Translations under genes and position numbers: made by a program
Virus record (IMG/VR): IMGVR_UViG_3300040789_000010
Location: 1-25,618 of that record
Strand: one strand, 5' to 3'
DNA from: a virus
Length of the DNA: 25,618 nucleotides
Shown: positions 1 through 5,113 of the stretch, in pieces
Numbering within the stretch: position 1 is the first letter of the stretch
Layout of the letters: every line of letters starts with the position of its first letter
Notes under the pieces: generated by a model
The model's database searches: none
Told to the model about the DNA's origin: nothing
What the model saw: the letters and a program-made list of their open reading frames with translations, nothing else

Positions 1-238
1 CGACGGGCGGGACGCCCGTCTCGAGCCACTGCAGGTTGACCCCGGTGGCCAGTGCCCACGCCTTCAGCACGATGCGCCGCGGGGCCACTTTGCCCGTCTC
101 GTTGTTCGAGACCGTGTTGCGCCCAACCCCCATCGCCTCGGCCAGGTCTGCTTGATCTAGACCAGCGAACTCTCGCGCCACACGAAGTCGAGTGTGGCGT
201 TCAATGCTGGGTACTGCGCCGACTGGTTGCGTGCTCAT
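1..238 (-). CDS. XRE-family helix-turn-helix regulator, C-terminus outside window
   Basis: The reading frame opens with ATG at 238 and has no stop before the left edge, so 79 residues are visible. Residues about 17-60 match the Cro/C1-type helix-turn-helix: helix two is DQADLAEAMG (28-37) and the recognition helix is GRNTVSNNETG (39-49). The visible end, ALATGVNLQWLETG, is the usual continuation seen in actinophage repressor-like proteins. The family binds operator DNA as dimers. The gene is divergent from the integrase, so a lysogeny repressor or a Cro-like early regulator are both possible; the visible part cannot separate them. No Shine-Dalgarno precedes the ATG, and a promoter-like pair lies just upstream, which suggests a leaderless message. 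Fold confidence is high; role confidence is moderate. Confidence 0.85.
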   Translation of the reverse strand, partial: MSTQPVGAVPSIERHTRLRVAREFAGLDQADLAEAMGVGRNTVSNNETGKVAPRRIVLKAWALATGVNLQWLETGVPPV

Positions 239-244
239 GTGCCC

Positions 245-274
245 AACTTAGCGCAAGTCTTGATCAGTGCGCAA
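245..274 (-). promoter_or_regulatory. Putative leaderless promoter of the XRE gene, with direct repeat
   Basis: On the minus strand a TTGCGC box (274-269) and a TAAGTT box (250-245) are separated by 18 bases, and the ATG at 238 is about 7 bases after the -10-like box, where transcription would begin. The hexamer TTGCGC occurs again at 256-251, directly upstream of the -10 box, so a regulator could bind both copies. The boxes are only partial matches to a housekeeping promoter, so this is inference from spacing and from the missing ribosome binding site. Confidence 0.4.
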
Positions 275-437
275 TCCCTGGTGGCATGGCGGCCAGCGCC
301 ACCCGAGGTCGCCGACACCTACGTGCGCCACCACTTCAACGGGCAGCCGTGGCGGCCCTGGCCCGAAGCTGCAGCAGAGGCCGGCGTCGACCCTCGACCC
401 TGCCTGCCGTAAGCGCCAGGTCAAAGCACGATCCGCG

Positions 438-1325
438 ATGGTCAAGACACGCCCAGGGCTACGTCTGGTCCCGGTCAGCGAAGCGCACCCGGGCGTCGGT
501 GTAGTGCATTCTCCGGTAATGCAGCAGGGCAGCAGCAGAGATGCTGTAGAGGATTTCGAGACGTGGCTGCGAGCCGGGGGCCGGCCGCAGTCCACGATCG
601 ACCTACGCATCTACCAACTCGGGCGGGTCTCCCGCGAGCTCGGGGACCTGCACGCGCTCACCACGGCGCAACTCGTCGACTGGGTCGCCAGCAAGGGCTG
701 GGCCACGTCGACGCTGCGGTCCTACCGGGCCGCGCTGACCACCTACTACCGGTGGGCACACCGCACCGGGCACATCACCACAGACCCCACCGTGGGCCTA
801 CCCACCATCGGCGGCCCGCACGGCGCGCCACGACCCGCCGACGAGCGCACCGTCACCCAAGCCATCCTGCGAGCCACCCCGCGGGTGCAGCTTATGATCC
901 GACTGCAAGCCAGCGCCGGCCTGCGCCGAGCGGAGGTCGCCCGGGTTCATACCCGCGACATACTGACCGACCCCGGCGGGCACAGCCTCCACGTCACCGG
1001 CAAGGGTGGCCGCGAACGGATCGTGCCGCTGACCCGCGACCTCGCCGCCCGGCTACGCGAGAGCCCCGAAGGGTGGCTGTTCCCCTCGAGCACCCACCCA
1101 GGGCACCTGTCGGCCAGGTACGTGGGGAAGCTGATCAGTGATGCCCTAGGGCCCGGCGTCGTCCCCCACCAGCTGCGGCACCGGTTCGCGACCCGTGCCT
1201 ACGCCGCCGGCCAAGACCTGCTCGCCGTGCAACAGCTGCTCGGGCACGCACGCCCCGAGACCACCATGATCTACACCCACGTCCCCACCGAAGCGAAGCG
1301 GCACATCGTCAACACCGCCGCCTAA
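438..1325 (+). CDS. int: Tyrosine recombinase / phage integrase (short, Xer-like)
   Basis: This enzyme should carry out site-specific recombination between phage and host attachment sites. From ATG 438 it has 295 residues: a SAM-like core-binding domain (about 30-115) and a catalytic domain (about 125-290). The active-site set is complete: Arg163 in GLRRAEV, Lys189 in GKGGRERIVPL, His244 and Arg247 in HQLRHRF, His270 in LLGHARPETT and nucleophile Tyr279 in IYTHV. No separate N-terminal arm-binding domain is visible, so it resembles XerC/D more than lambda Int. The start is uncertain: no strong ribosome binding site precedes 438, and an in-frame ATG at 519 would still keep both domains. The frame stays open to 267, but that part reads as low-complexity, non-coding translation. 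It is divergent from the XRE gene and 52 bases ahead of the lipoprotein gene. Confidence 0.93.
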   Translation: MVKTRPGLRLVPVSEAHPGVGVVHSPVMQQGSSRDAVEDFETWLRAGGRPQSTIDLRIYQLGRVSRELGDLHALTTAQLVDWVASKGWATSTLRSYRAALTTYYRWAHRTGHITTDPTVGLPTIGGPHGAPRPADERTVTQAILRATPRVQLMIRLQASAGLRRAEVARVHTRDILTDPGGHSLHVTGKGGRERIVPLTRDLAARLRESPEGWLFPSSTHPGHLSARYVGKLISDALGPGVVPHQLRHRFATRAYAAGQDLLAVQQLLGHARPETTMIYTHVPTEAKRHIVNTAA

Positions 1326-1377
1326 CCCCGACCCGGCTACCTCCAACCCAGGGGGGAGGCCACCACCAGGAGGAAGC

Positions 1378-1854
1378 ATGGCACGCAAGCTCATCACCGG
1401 GATCGTCGCAGCAGGAACAGGGATCCTGCTGTTCTCCTGCGGCGCCGTCGTCGGCAGCGCCGGCGACGACACCACACCCACCACCGAGACAGTCACCGTC
1501 GCCGGGCCCACACCCGCAGCGGTCACCGTCACCGAACCCGCACCCGAAGGCGAGCCCGCGACCGAGACCATCACTGAGACACAGACCGCGACGGAGACTG
1601 AGACTGCCACCGTCACCGAGACCGTCGAAGCCGCAGCACCCGAAGGAGATGGAGACATCGGGCTGTCCGACTCCGAGATCGGGTCGATGGCCCTCGAAGT
1701 CACATGGGGCAACATGTCCACCAGCCAACAGGGCGACATCTGCCTTGGGTGGGGCCTCGACCAGGACGCCATGCTCGACGCGTTCCTGCAGGGCAGCGAC
1801 GACATGGTCACCCGGAGCGAAGCGGAAGCGTTCTTCGACGGCAAGTGCAACTGA
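1378..1854 (+). CDS. Secreted or lipid-anchored protein with Thr/Glu-rich stalk
   Basis: The 158-residue product starts after a good AGGAGGA ribosome binding site. It begins with a signal-like segment: basic MARK, a hydrophobic stretch to about residue 20, and LLFSC, a plausible lipobox although Phe at -2 is not ideal. Residues about 30-95 are a Thr/Glu/Pro/Ala-rich stalk with repeated TET and TVTE motifs. A compact C-terminal part (about 97-158) holds two cysteines, in DICLGW and at GKCN near the end, which could form a disulfide. A stalked cell-surface protein beside integrase is a common setting for lysogenic conversion or superinfection exclusion factors. That role is inferred from context, since no specific family was recognised. 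It may be cotranscribed with int and is followed by a terminator. Confidence 0.8.
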   Translation: MARKLITGIVAAGTGILLFSCGAVVGSAGDDTTPTTETVTVAGPTPAAVTVTEPAPEGEPATETITETQTATETETATVTETVEAAAPEGDGDIGLSDSEIGSMALEVTWGNMSTSQQGDICLGWGLDQDAMLDAFLQGSDDMVTRSEAEAFFDGKCN

Positions 1855-1882
1855 TCCGCCTCATCGACAGCACAGCAAAGCC

Positions 1883-1913
1883 GCCCCACCCTCCTGCGCT
1901 GGGAGGGTGGGGC
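1883..1913 (+). terminator. Intrinsic terminator after the int/lipoprotein genes
   Basis: A perfect 12-bp GC-rich stem (1883-1894 with 1902-1913) has a 7-base loop and is followed by a moderately T-containing stretch, TTCTTGT. It lies 28 bases after the lipoprotein stop and just before the next promoter, so it isolates the two transcription units. Its left flank and arm share the 14-mer AAGCCGCCCCACCC with the terminator at 2801-2834. Confidence 0.8.
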
Positions 1914-1933
1914 AGACGTTCTTGTATAGCGGG

Positions 1934-1963
1934 TTGACACTTCCCTGCACTTCGTTGTATAGT
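1934..1963 (+). promoter_or_regulatory. Consensus sigma-A type promoter of the two-gene operon
   Basis: TTGACA (1934-1939) and TATAGT (1958-1963) are separated by 18 bases, an almost ideal housekeeping promoter and AT-rich against very GC-rich surroundings. The gene start at 1997 is about 33 bases downstream, with a GAGGAAGAGG ribosome binding region between. The -10 box is embedded in a palindrome, so repression is expected. Confidence 0.85.
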
Positions 1964-1972
1964 GGCTATACA
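1956..1972. promoter_or_regulatory. Palindromic operator over the -10 box, with an upstream half-site
   Basis: TGTATAG-TGG-CTATACA is a perfect inverted repeat with 7-base arms and a 3-base centre. It covers most of the -10 element and the expected transcription start. The half-site TGTATAG is repeated in the same orientation at 1923-1929, just upstream of the -35 box and 33 bp away, about three helical turns. This is the classical layout for a dimeric repressor that occludes RNA polymerase. The binding protein is unknown; candidates are the 131-residue HTH protein of this operon and the XRE protein at the left edge. Confidence 0.75.
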
Positions 1973-1996
1973 CACCGAGGAAGAGGAACCCACACC

Positions 1997-2356
1997 ATGC
2001 AGAACGAGACCAGCACCCAGACCGGCGGGCTACGGCCCCGCCGCCGCCACGAGTCCCCCGAGGACAAGGCCGCCCGCGCCGCCCGCGAGCAGGCCCGCGC
2101 TGACGCAGAGACCAAGGTCTTCACCGACTCACTCGGCAACGACGTCGACCCGATGGTCATGGAGACCGCCAAGCAGCTGGGCAACCAAGCGCTCACGCCC
2201 GACCTAGCGGGGCGCTTTGCCCTCGCCGACGACACGGACTGGGCAGACATCGTGGCCCCCGTCGCAGCCGCCGGCAAGGGCCAGGCCTACACCGACGCAC
2301 GCCGCGCCGCCCGCGCCGCTGCATGGGTCCGCGCCTACACCATCCTGTCCCGCTGA
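1997..2356 (+). CDS. Hypothetical protein, first gene of the palindrome-controlled operon
   Basis: The product is 119 residues from ATG 1997, placed about 10 bases after a GAGGAAGAGG ribosome binding region. The first 50 residues are highly charged (GLRPRRRHESPEDKAARAAR) and probably helical or disordered. The rest is a mixed helical domain containing MVMETAKQLGNQALTP and a C-terminal Ala/Arg-rich helix ending WVRAYTILSR. No signal peptide, membrane segment or known catalytic motif is visible and the family was not recognised. It sits 30 bases ahead of a gene for a helix-turn-helix protein, and both share one strong regulated promoter. A regulatory pair, a toxin-antitoxin-like pair or an immunity module would all fit; nothing in the sequence selects among them. 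Confidence 0.75.
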   Translation: MQNETSTQTGGLRPRRRHESPEDKAARAAREQARADAETKVFTDSLGNDVDPMVMETAKQLGNQALTPDLAGRFALADDTDWADIVAPVAAAGKGQAYTDARRAARAAAWVRAYTILSR

Positions 2357-2386
2357 CCCCCGCCCCCACCCCCAGGAGAAGCCACC

Positions 2387-2782
2387 ATGCAGACCTACAA
2401 ACGAGCGGACCGGCTTACCACCAGCGACCGAATCCAGGCATGGGGCCGGCAGCACATCGTCACCGCTGACCCCACCCCTGTCACCAGCACACGCGAGCAC
2501 GCCGAAGAGCGGGTCGAGGTCCCGCTTCTGGACGTGCACAGCGGCGAGCGCACGGTCATGGACTCCCGTGCCGACGATCAGCTGCTCATCGACACCTCGG
2601 AGCTCTACGACCTGGGCGCGCACGTCGCCGCTCACCGGCAGGCACAGTCAGCGGCCGAGGACGCCCTGGCCGCACTCAAGACCTGCGTGCGCGTCGTCGT
2701 CGCAGACGGGATGACCGAGGTCGAGGCCGCCCGCCAGGTCGGCGTCACCCGCATGACCATACGGGCTTGGCTCGGGAAGTAG
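2387..2782 (+). CDS. Putative DNA-binding protein with C-terminal helix-turn-helix
   Basis: This 131-residue protein follows an AGGAGA ribosome binding site. Residues about 108-131 form a resolvase/transposase-type helix-turn-helix: MTEVEAARQVGVTRMTIRAWL has the expected Ala in the first helix, Gly at the turn and TRMTIRAW as recognition helix. The preceding 107 residues contain an acidic part and a helix (about 85-105), and may serve for dimerisation or partner binding. No recombinase active site is present, so a regulator is more likely than an enzyme. It is the last gene of its operon, ends 18 bases before a strong bidirectional terminator, and is a good candidate for binding the palindrome at 1956-1972 and regulating itself. 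Confidence 0.78.
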   Translation: MQTYKRADRLTTSDRIQAWGRQHIVTADPTPVTSTREHAEERVEVPLLDVHSGERTVMDSRADDQLLIDTSELYDLGAHVAAHRQAQSAAEDALAALKTCVRVVVADGMTEVEAARQVGVTRMTIRAWLGK

Positions 2783-2800
2783 CCCGGCCCAGGACATGAC

Positions 2801-2834
2801 GAAGCCGCCCCACCCGTCAGGGTGGGGCGGCTTC
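2801..2834. terminator. Bidirectional terminator between convergent blocks
   Basis: A perfect 15-bp inverted repeat (2801-2815 with 2820-2834) closes on a 4-base loop, GTCA. It lies 18 bases after the plus-strand operon and downstream of the minus-strand tRNA-like element and lysis genes, so it can stop transcription from both sides. No long T-run follows, as is usual in high-GC actinobacteria. It shares the 14-mer AAGCCGCCCCACCC with the terminator at 1883-1913. Confidence 0.88.
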
Positions 2835-2845
2835 CGTTGGGGGGG

Positions 2846-2925
2846 TGGAGGCGCTGGGACTCGAACCCGGGTGCACCGGCCCTCCGACAAGCGGTTCTGA
2901 GCCGGCGACGATACCTGTCGCCCCC
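2846..2925 (-). tRNA. Atypical tRNA-Leu(CAG)-like gene or tRNA remnant, D-arm missing
   Basis: On the minus strand 80 bases fold like a class II tRNA. The acceptor arms GGGGGCG and CGCCTCC pair over seven positions (one G-U) and are followed by A73. The T-loop GTTCGAGTC sits on a stem with one mismatch. The anticodon loop CTCAGAA gives anticodon CAG (Leu) with U33 and A37; its stem has three firm pairs. A long variable arm with a stem of about 6 bp (including wobbles) and loop AGGG is as expected for tRNA-Leu. Only about 12 bases remain for the D region instead of 19 or more, so no D-arm forms. It could be a degraded phage tRNA, a functional odd tRNA, or a tRNA-derived attachment sequence. 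CCA is not encoded. Confidence 0.5.
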
Positions 2926-2976
2926 GTGACGCCCGCGGTGAGCATGAGGGCTCAGGCGGGTCGTTGTGGGTCGATT

Positions 2977-3009
2977 CTACTCGCCCCAGACCACAACGCT
3001 GCTGATCAT
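2977..3009 (-). CDS. Ten-codon mini-ORF with a perfect Shine-Dalgarno
   Basis: On the minus strand AGAGGAGGT is followed after six bases by ATG and nine more codons (MISSVVVWGE), then TAG. The ATG overlaps the stop of the preceding 50-residue gene as ATGA. The mini-ORF overlaps an imperfect hairpin (2963-2972 with 2989-2997). It could be a short leader peptide, or the 5' end of a gene lost by deletion. The binding site is among the strongest in the window, but a coding role is unproven. Confidence 0.3.
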   Translation of the reverse strand: MISSVVVWGE

Positions 3010-3158
3010 GCCGGTACCTCCTCTACGTGGGTCGGTGCGGGACAGGCAGGGTCAGACGCGAGCACCATCAGAGGCGGCACCCCCAGGTAGACGAGCAGGC
3101 CGCGCAGCACACCCCGCGCCTGGTAGGCACGCACACAGGTGCACCGCGTCGCCGGCAT
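3006..3158 (-). CDS. Small putative membrane protein next to the holin
   Basis: The 50-residue frame starts with ATG five bases after the holin stop, so translation is probably coupled; no clear independent ribosome binding site is seen. It has a basic, cysteine-containing N-terminus (MPATRCTCVRAYQARG), one hydrophobic segment (GVLRGLLVYLGVPPLMVLA, about 16-34) and an acidic tail ending HVEEVPA. Its stop overlaps the start of the mini-ORF (ATGA). One short membrane span beside holin and endolysin suggests a lysis accessory or holin modulator. That is inference from position; no family was recognised. Confidence 0.55.
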   Translation of the reverse strand: MPATRCTCVRAYQARGVLRGLLVYLGVPPLMVLASDPACPAPTHVEEVPA

Positions 3159-3163
3159 CAGCG

Positions 3164-3451
3164 TCAGGTGGTGGGGTCGACCTCGGCGGCCGGTGCCTCA
3201 TCGTCCTCGATGAGCGCCACCGTCTGGCCATCCTGCGCCGGGGTGTTCGTCGCGGCCGTGTACCCGATCGCGGTCCCCAGGAAGGCGTAGACGGACAGGG
3301 ACACAGTCAGCCACACCGGTTGCCCGGCGTCGGCGGCCGCATACCCAACCTGGGCGGCGCCGACACCGAGACCCACGAACCCGAACACGGTGTAGACGTG
3401 GCCACGGGCCTTGGCGGGGATGAAGCCAGGGTTGAAAGCCGGCATGGTCAT
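3164..3451 (-). CDS. Phage holin, two membrane segments
   Basis: Holins collect in the cytoplasmic membrane and open at a set time to free the endolysin. The product has 95 residues with two hydrophobic segments (about 17-40, HVYTVFGFVGLGVGAAQVGY; about 46-67, VWLTVSLSVYAFLGTAIGYT). The loop between them is short and the C-terminus is acidic (LIEDDEAPAAE). Size, spacing and the pattern GQPxWLTVxLxVYAFLG are those of small actinophage holins. The start ATG overlaps the endolysin stop by four bases (ATGA), and AAGGAG lies eight bases upstream. A second in-frame ATG occurs at codon 3. The position directly after the endolysin strongly supports the call. Confidence 0.88.
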   Translation of the reverse strand: MTMPAFNPGFIPAKARGHVYTVFGFVGLGVGAAQVGYAAADAGQPVWLTVSLSVYAFLGTAIGYTAATNTPAQDGQTVALIEDDEAPAAEVDPTT

Positions 3452-4566
3452 GGGGTGTTCTCCTTCTCGTCGAGCTCGGCGGCCACAGCGGCCGTGTAGG
3501 GCCGCGGCGGCGCCCCGAGGGTCTTGGATGCCACCTGCATCTGGATGTCAGCAGGGGAGCCAGGGTCAGCAGGGAAGCGGCGGTGCTCGGGGTCGAGCAC
3601 GAGACCGCGGCGCAGGAACCACCACGCGTTGAAAGGCCCGTGGTGGGCGACGACGTACGACCAGACCAGGCGGGGCACCCGCATGATCTCGGTCTTGACG
3701 ACCTCTCGGACGTCCGCGCGGGACGCCGCGGGCTCAGCCGTGCGGAGCTGGTCCACGTCGTCCTGGAGGTTGTCCAGCTTCTGCTCGATGCGCTGCAGTG
3801 TCACGTTGTACTCCTTGTGTGCTCTGGTCGTGCGGGAGCCCCACAGTCCGTCTGCGGGGCCAGGGTCGAACCCGGCCTTGTCGAGGTGACGTTGGTGCCT
3901 GGCGACAGCGGTCCGGGTCTTCGGGCCGTAGTCACCGTCGACGGTCACGCCGACGACGGCCTGCACCTGCTCAGTGGTCATACCGACCGGCTCGTACCGC
4001 TCGGTCTTCGCGATGATCTTCGCGGCGGCGCCCCAGTCCGGCCGGTGCGTACCGACGATCGTCCCCGACCGCAAGTAGCGGCGCTGCCGAGACACAGTCG
4101 CGCCCTCACCCGGCCGGCCACCGCCCCGGCCGGAGGCGACCGAGTTGAAACCGACCGTGTCGAAGAACCACCCCCGCTGCCGGTCATAGCCGGCGTCAGC
4201 GGTGAGGATCTCGACGTGGTTCGTTGGGTTCTTCGACCGGCCCCCCGACGGGTTCGGGAACCGCATCATGAGGATGTCGCCGCGTACCGCGTTCCGATAC
4301 CCCGGATACTCCCGGTTCCTCCGGAACCAGCCCAGCCACAACCACGTCGCAGCCCACCCCACCGTCATCCCACCCTGGCGACCGATGGCCGCATTGCCAG
4401 CGGGGACGCCCAACGCCCACATCACACAGGTGCTGATCCCGCGAGCGCACCACAGCCCCTGCCACCCGTTCTGCGCGTACTTCGACCTGCGCGGGTTGCC
4501 GCTGCTGTACCCCACCTGCTTCTCGACGACGCGCATCACGCGCTCGATGACCTCGTGCTCAGTCAC
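3448..4566 (-). CDS. Endolysin with cysteine-peptidase/amidase and peptidoglycan-binding domains
   Basis: The product should cut host peptidoglycan at the end of infection. GTG 4566 is chosen because GGAGGA lies six to seven bases upstream, giving 372 residues; the frame is open 15 codons further but without a binding site. The N-terminal domain (about 1-170) resembles CHAP or NlpC/P60 enzymes: likely nucleophile Cys40 in GLWCARGIST, then RGDILMM, and His117 in NPTNHVEIL. Residues about 195-275 look like a PG_binding_1 domain (VDGDYGPKTRTAVARHQ, then DGLWGSRTTRA). A short coiled coil (LQRIEQKLDNLQDDVDQL) and a C-terminal region of about 85 residues follow, with the Trp-rich stretch VWSYVVAHHGPFNAWWFLRR and unknown role. 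There is no signal peptide, so it depends on the holin, whose gene it overlaps. Confidence 0.9.
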   Translation of the reverse strand: MTEHEVIERVMRVVEKQVGYSSGNPRRSKYAQNGWQGLWCARGISTCVMWALGVPAGNAAIGRQGGMTVGWAATWLWLGWFRRNREYPGYRNAVRGDILMMRFPNPSGGRSKNPTNHVEILTADAGYDRQRGWFFDTVGFNSVASGRGGGRPGEGATVSRQRRYLRSGTIVGTHRPDWGAAAKIIAKTERYEPVGMTTEQVQAVVGVTVDGDYGPKTRTAVARHQRHLDKAGFDPGPADGLWGSRTTRAHKEYNVTLQRIEQKLDNLQDDVDQLRTAEPAASRADVREVVKTEIMRVPRLVWSYVVAHHGPFNAWWFLRRGLVLDPEHRRFPADPGSPADIQMQVASKTLGAPPRPYTAAVAAELDEKENTP

Positions 4567-4586
4567 GGGTGTTCCTCCAATGCAGA

Positions 4587-4608
4587 AGCCCCGCACAGTG
4601 GCGGGGCT
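4587..4608 (-). terminator. Hairpin between membrane-protein gene and endolysin
   Basis: An 8-bp stem (AGCCCCGC with GCGGGGCT) and a 6-base loop lie between the stop at 4634 and the endolysin start at 4566. No T-run follows, so it may weaken transcription into the lysis genes or act as an RNA-processing or stability element rather than a full terminator. Confidence 0.45.
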
Positions 4609-4633
4609 CACGGTTACGGGTGGTCCGGTTCGG

Positions 4634-5113
4634 TCAGGTGTCTTGACGTGGGATGCCCATCGGGCCGGGGCGGGTCCACGTCATCAAGGCAGGGTCGATC
4701 CGGTCATGCAGCTCGGGTGGGATCGGTGACGTCGGCCGGTCGTGCCCGGCGCGCATATCCCGCAGCAGCCGCTCGATGTACGACACCGCTGTGGACAGCA
4801 TCCGCTCGAGCGACTCGACCCGGCCCGCCATCAGGTTCATGTCGCGGTGTTGGGAGTCGAGCCTGGCCGAGACCTTCGCGATCTGCGCCTTGTGCGTCTT
4901 CAACTCACGGTCTTGACGCTCCAACTGCGCCGACAACATGGCGTTGAGCGACCCCGCGGTAGCCATCTGCTGCTCGGCCATCGTGGACGCAGCAGACGCC
5001 CTCGTCACAGGATCGCGTGACTTCCACTTGTGCGTCAGCCACGCACCGGCCAGCAGGGCCACGGCACTGACGATGGAGGCGATCACAGTGGAGTCGATGC
5101 TGGCCAGGCTCAT
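4634..5113 (-). CDS. Membrane-anchored coiled-coil protein of the lysis region
   Basis: The 159-residue product has one N-terminal membrane segment (about 8-26, TVIASIVSAVALLAGAWLT), then basic THKWKSR, which would leave the remainder in the cytoplasm. Residues about 45-120 form a long coiled coil (QLERQDRELKTHKAQIAKVS and following heptads). The tail is proline-rich (HDRPTSPIPPE). Its ATG overlaps the stop of the preceding gene (ATGA). Such proteins between tail and lysis genes may be second holins, antiholins or spanin-like factors. The sequence gives the architecture but not the function. Confidence 0.78.
   Translation of the reverse strand: MSLASIDSTVIASIVSAVALLAGAWLTHKWKSRDPVTRASAASTMAEQQMATAGSLNAMLSAQLERQDRELKTHKAQIAKVSARLDSQHRDMNLMAGRVESLERMLSTAVSYIERLLRDMRAGHDRPTSPIPPELHDRIDPALMTWTRPGPMGIPRQDT

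Noticed and set aside
194-412. 72-codon plus-strand open frame overlapping the XRE promoter region
   Set aside because: It starts inside the XRE gene in antisense, has no ribosome binding site and no recognisable sequence; the end part reads somewhat protein-like but is not enough to support a gene.
267-437. Upstream extension of the integrase frame
   Set aside because: Translation is low-complexity Pro/Arg/Thr, unlike family N-termini, and the region overlaps the presumed intergenic regulatory DNA.
1146-1973. Long minus-strand frame antisense to integrase end and lipoprotein
   Set aside because: Shadow of high-GC codon bias; Val/Ser repeats mirror the Thr/Glu stalk of the real gene, and it crosses a terminator and promoter.
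2963-2997. Hairpin upstream of the tRNA-like element as the late-operon terminator
   Set aside because: The stem has a bulge and a 16-base loop, much weaker than the 15-bp hairpin at 2801-2834, which is the more credible terminator.
3440-3451. Dual-start holin (ATG ACC ATG) as a lambda S105/S107-type antiholin
   Set aside because: The added residues (Met-Thr) carry no charge, and the Shine-Dalgarno spacing favours only the first ATG.
3583-4947. 454-codon plus-strand open frame
   Set aside because: Antisense to endolysin and coiled-coil membrane protein, both with clear domains and ribosome binding sites.
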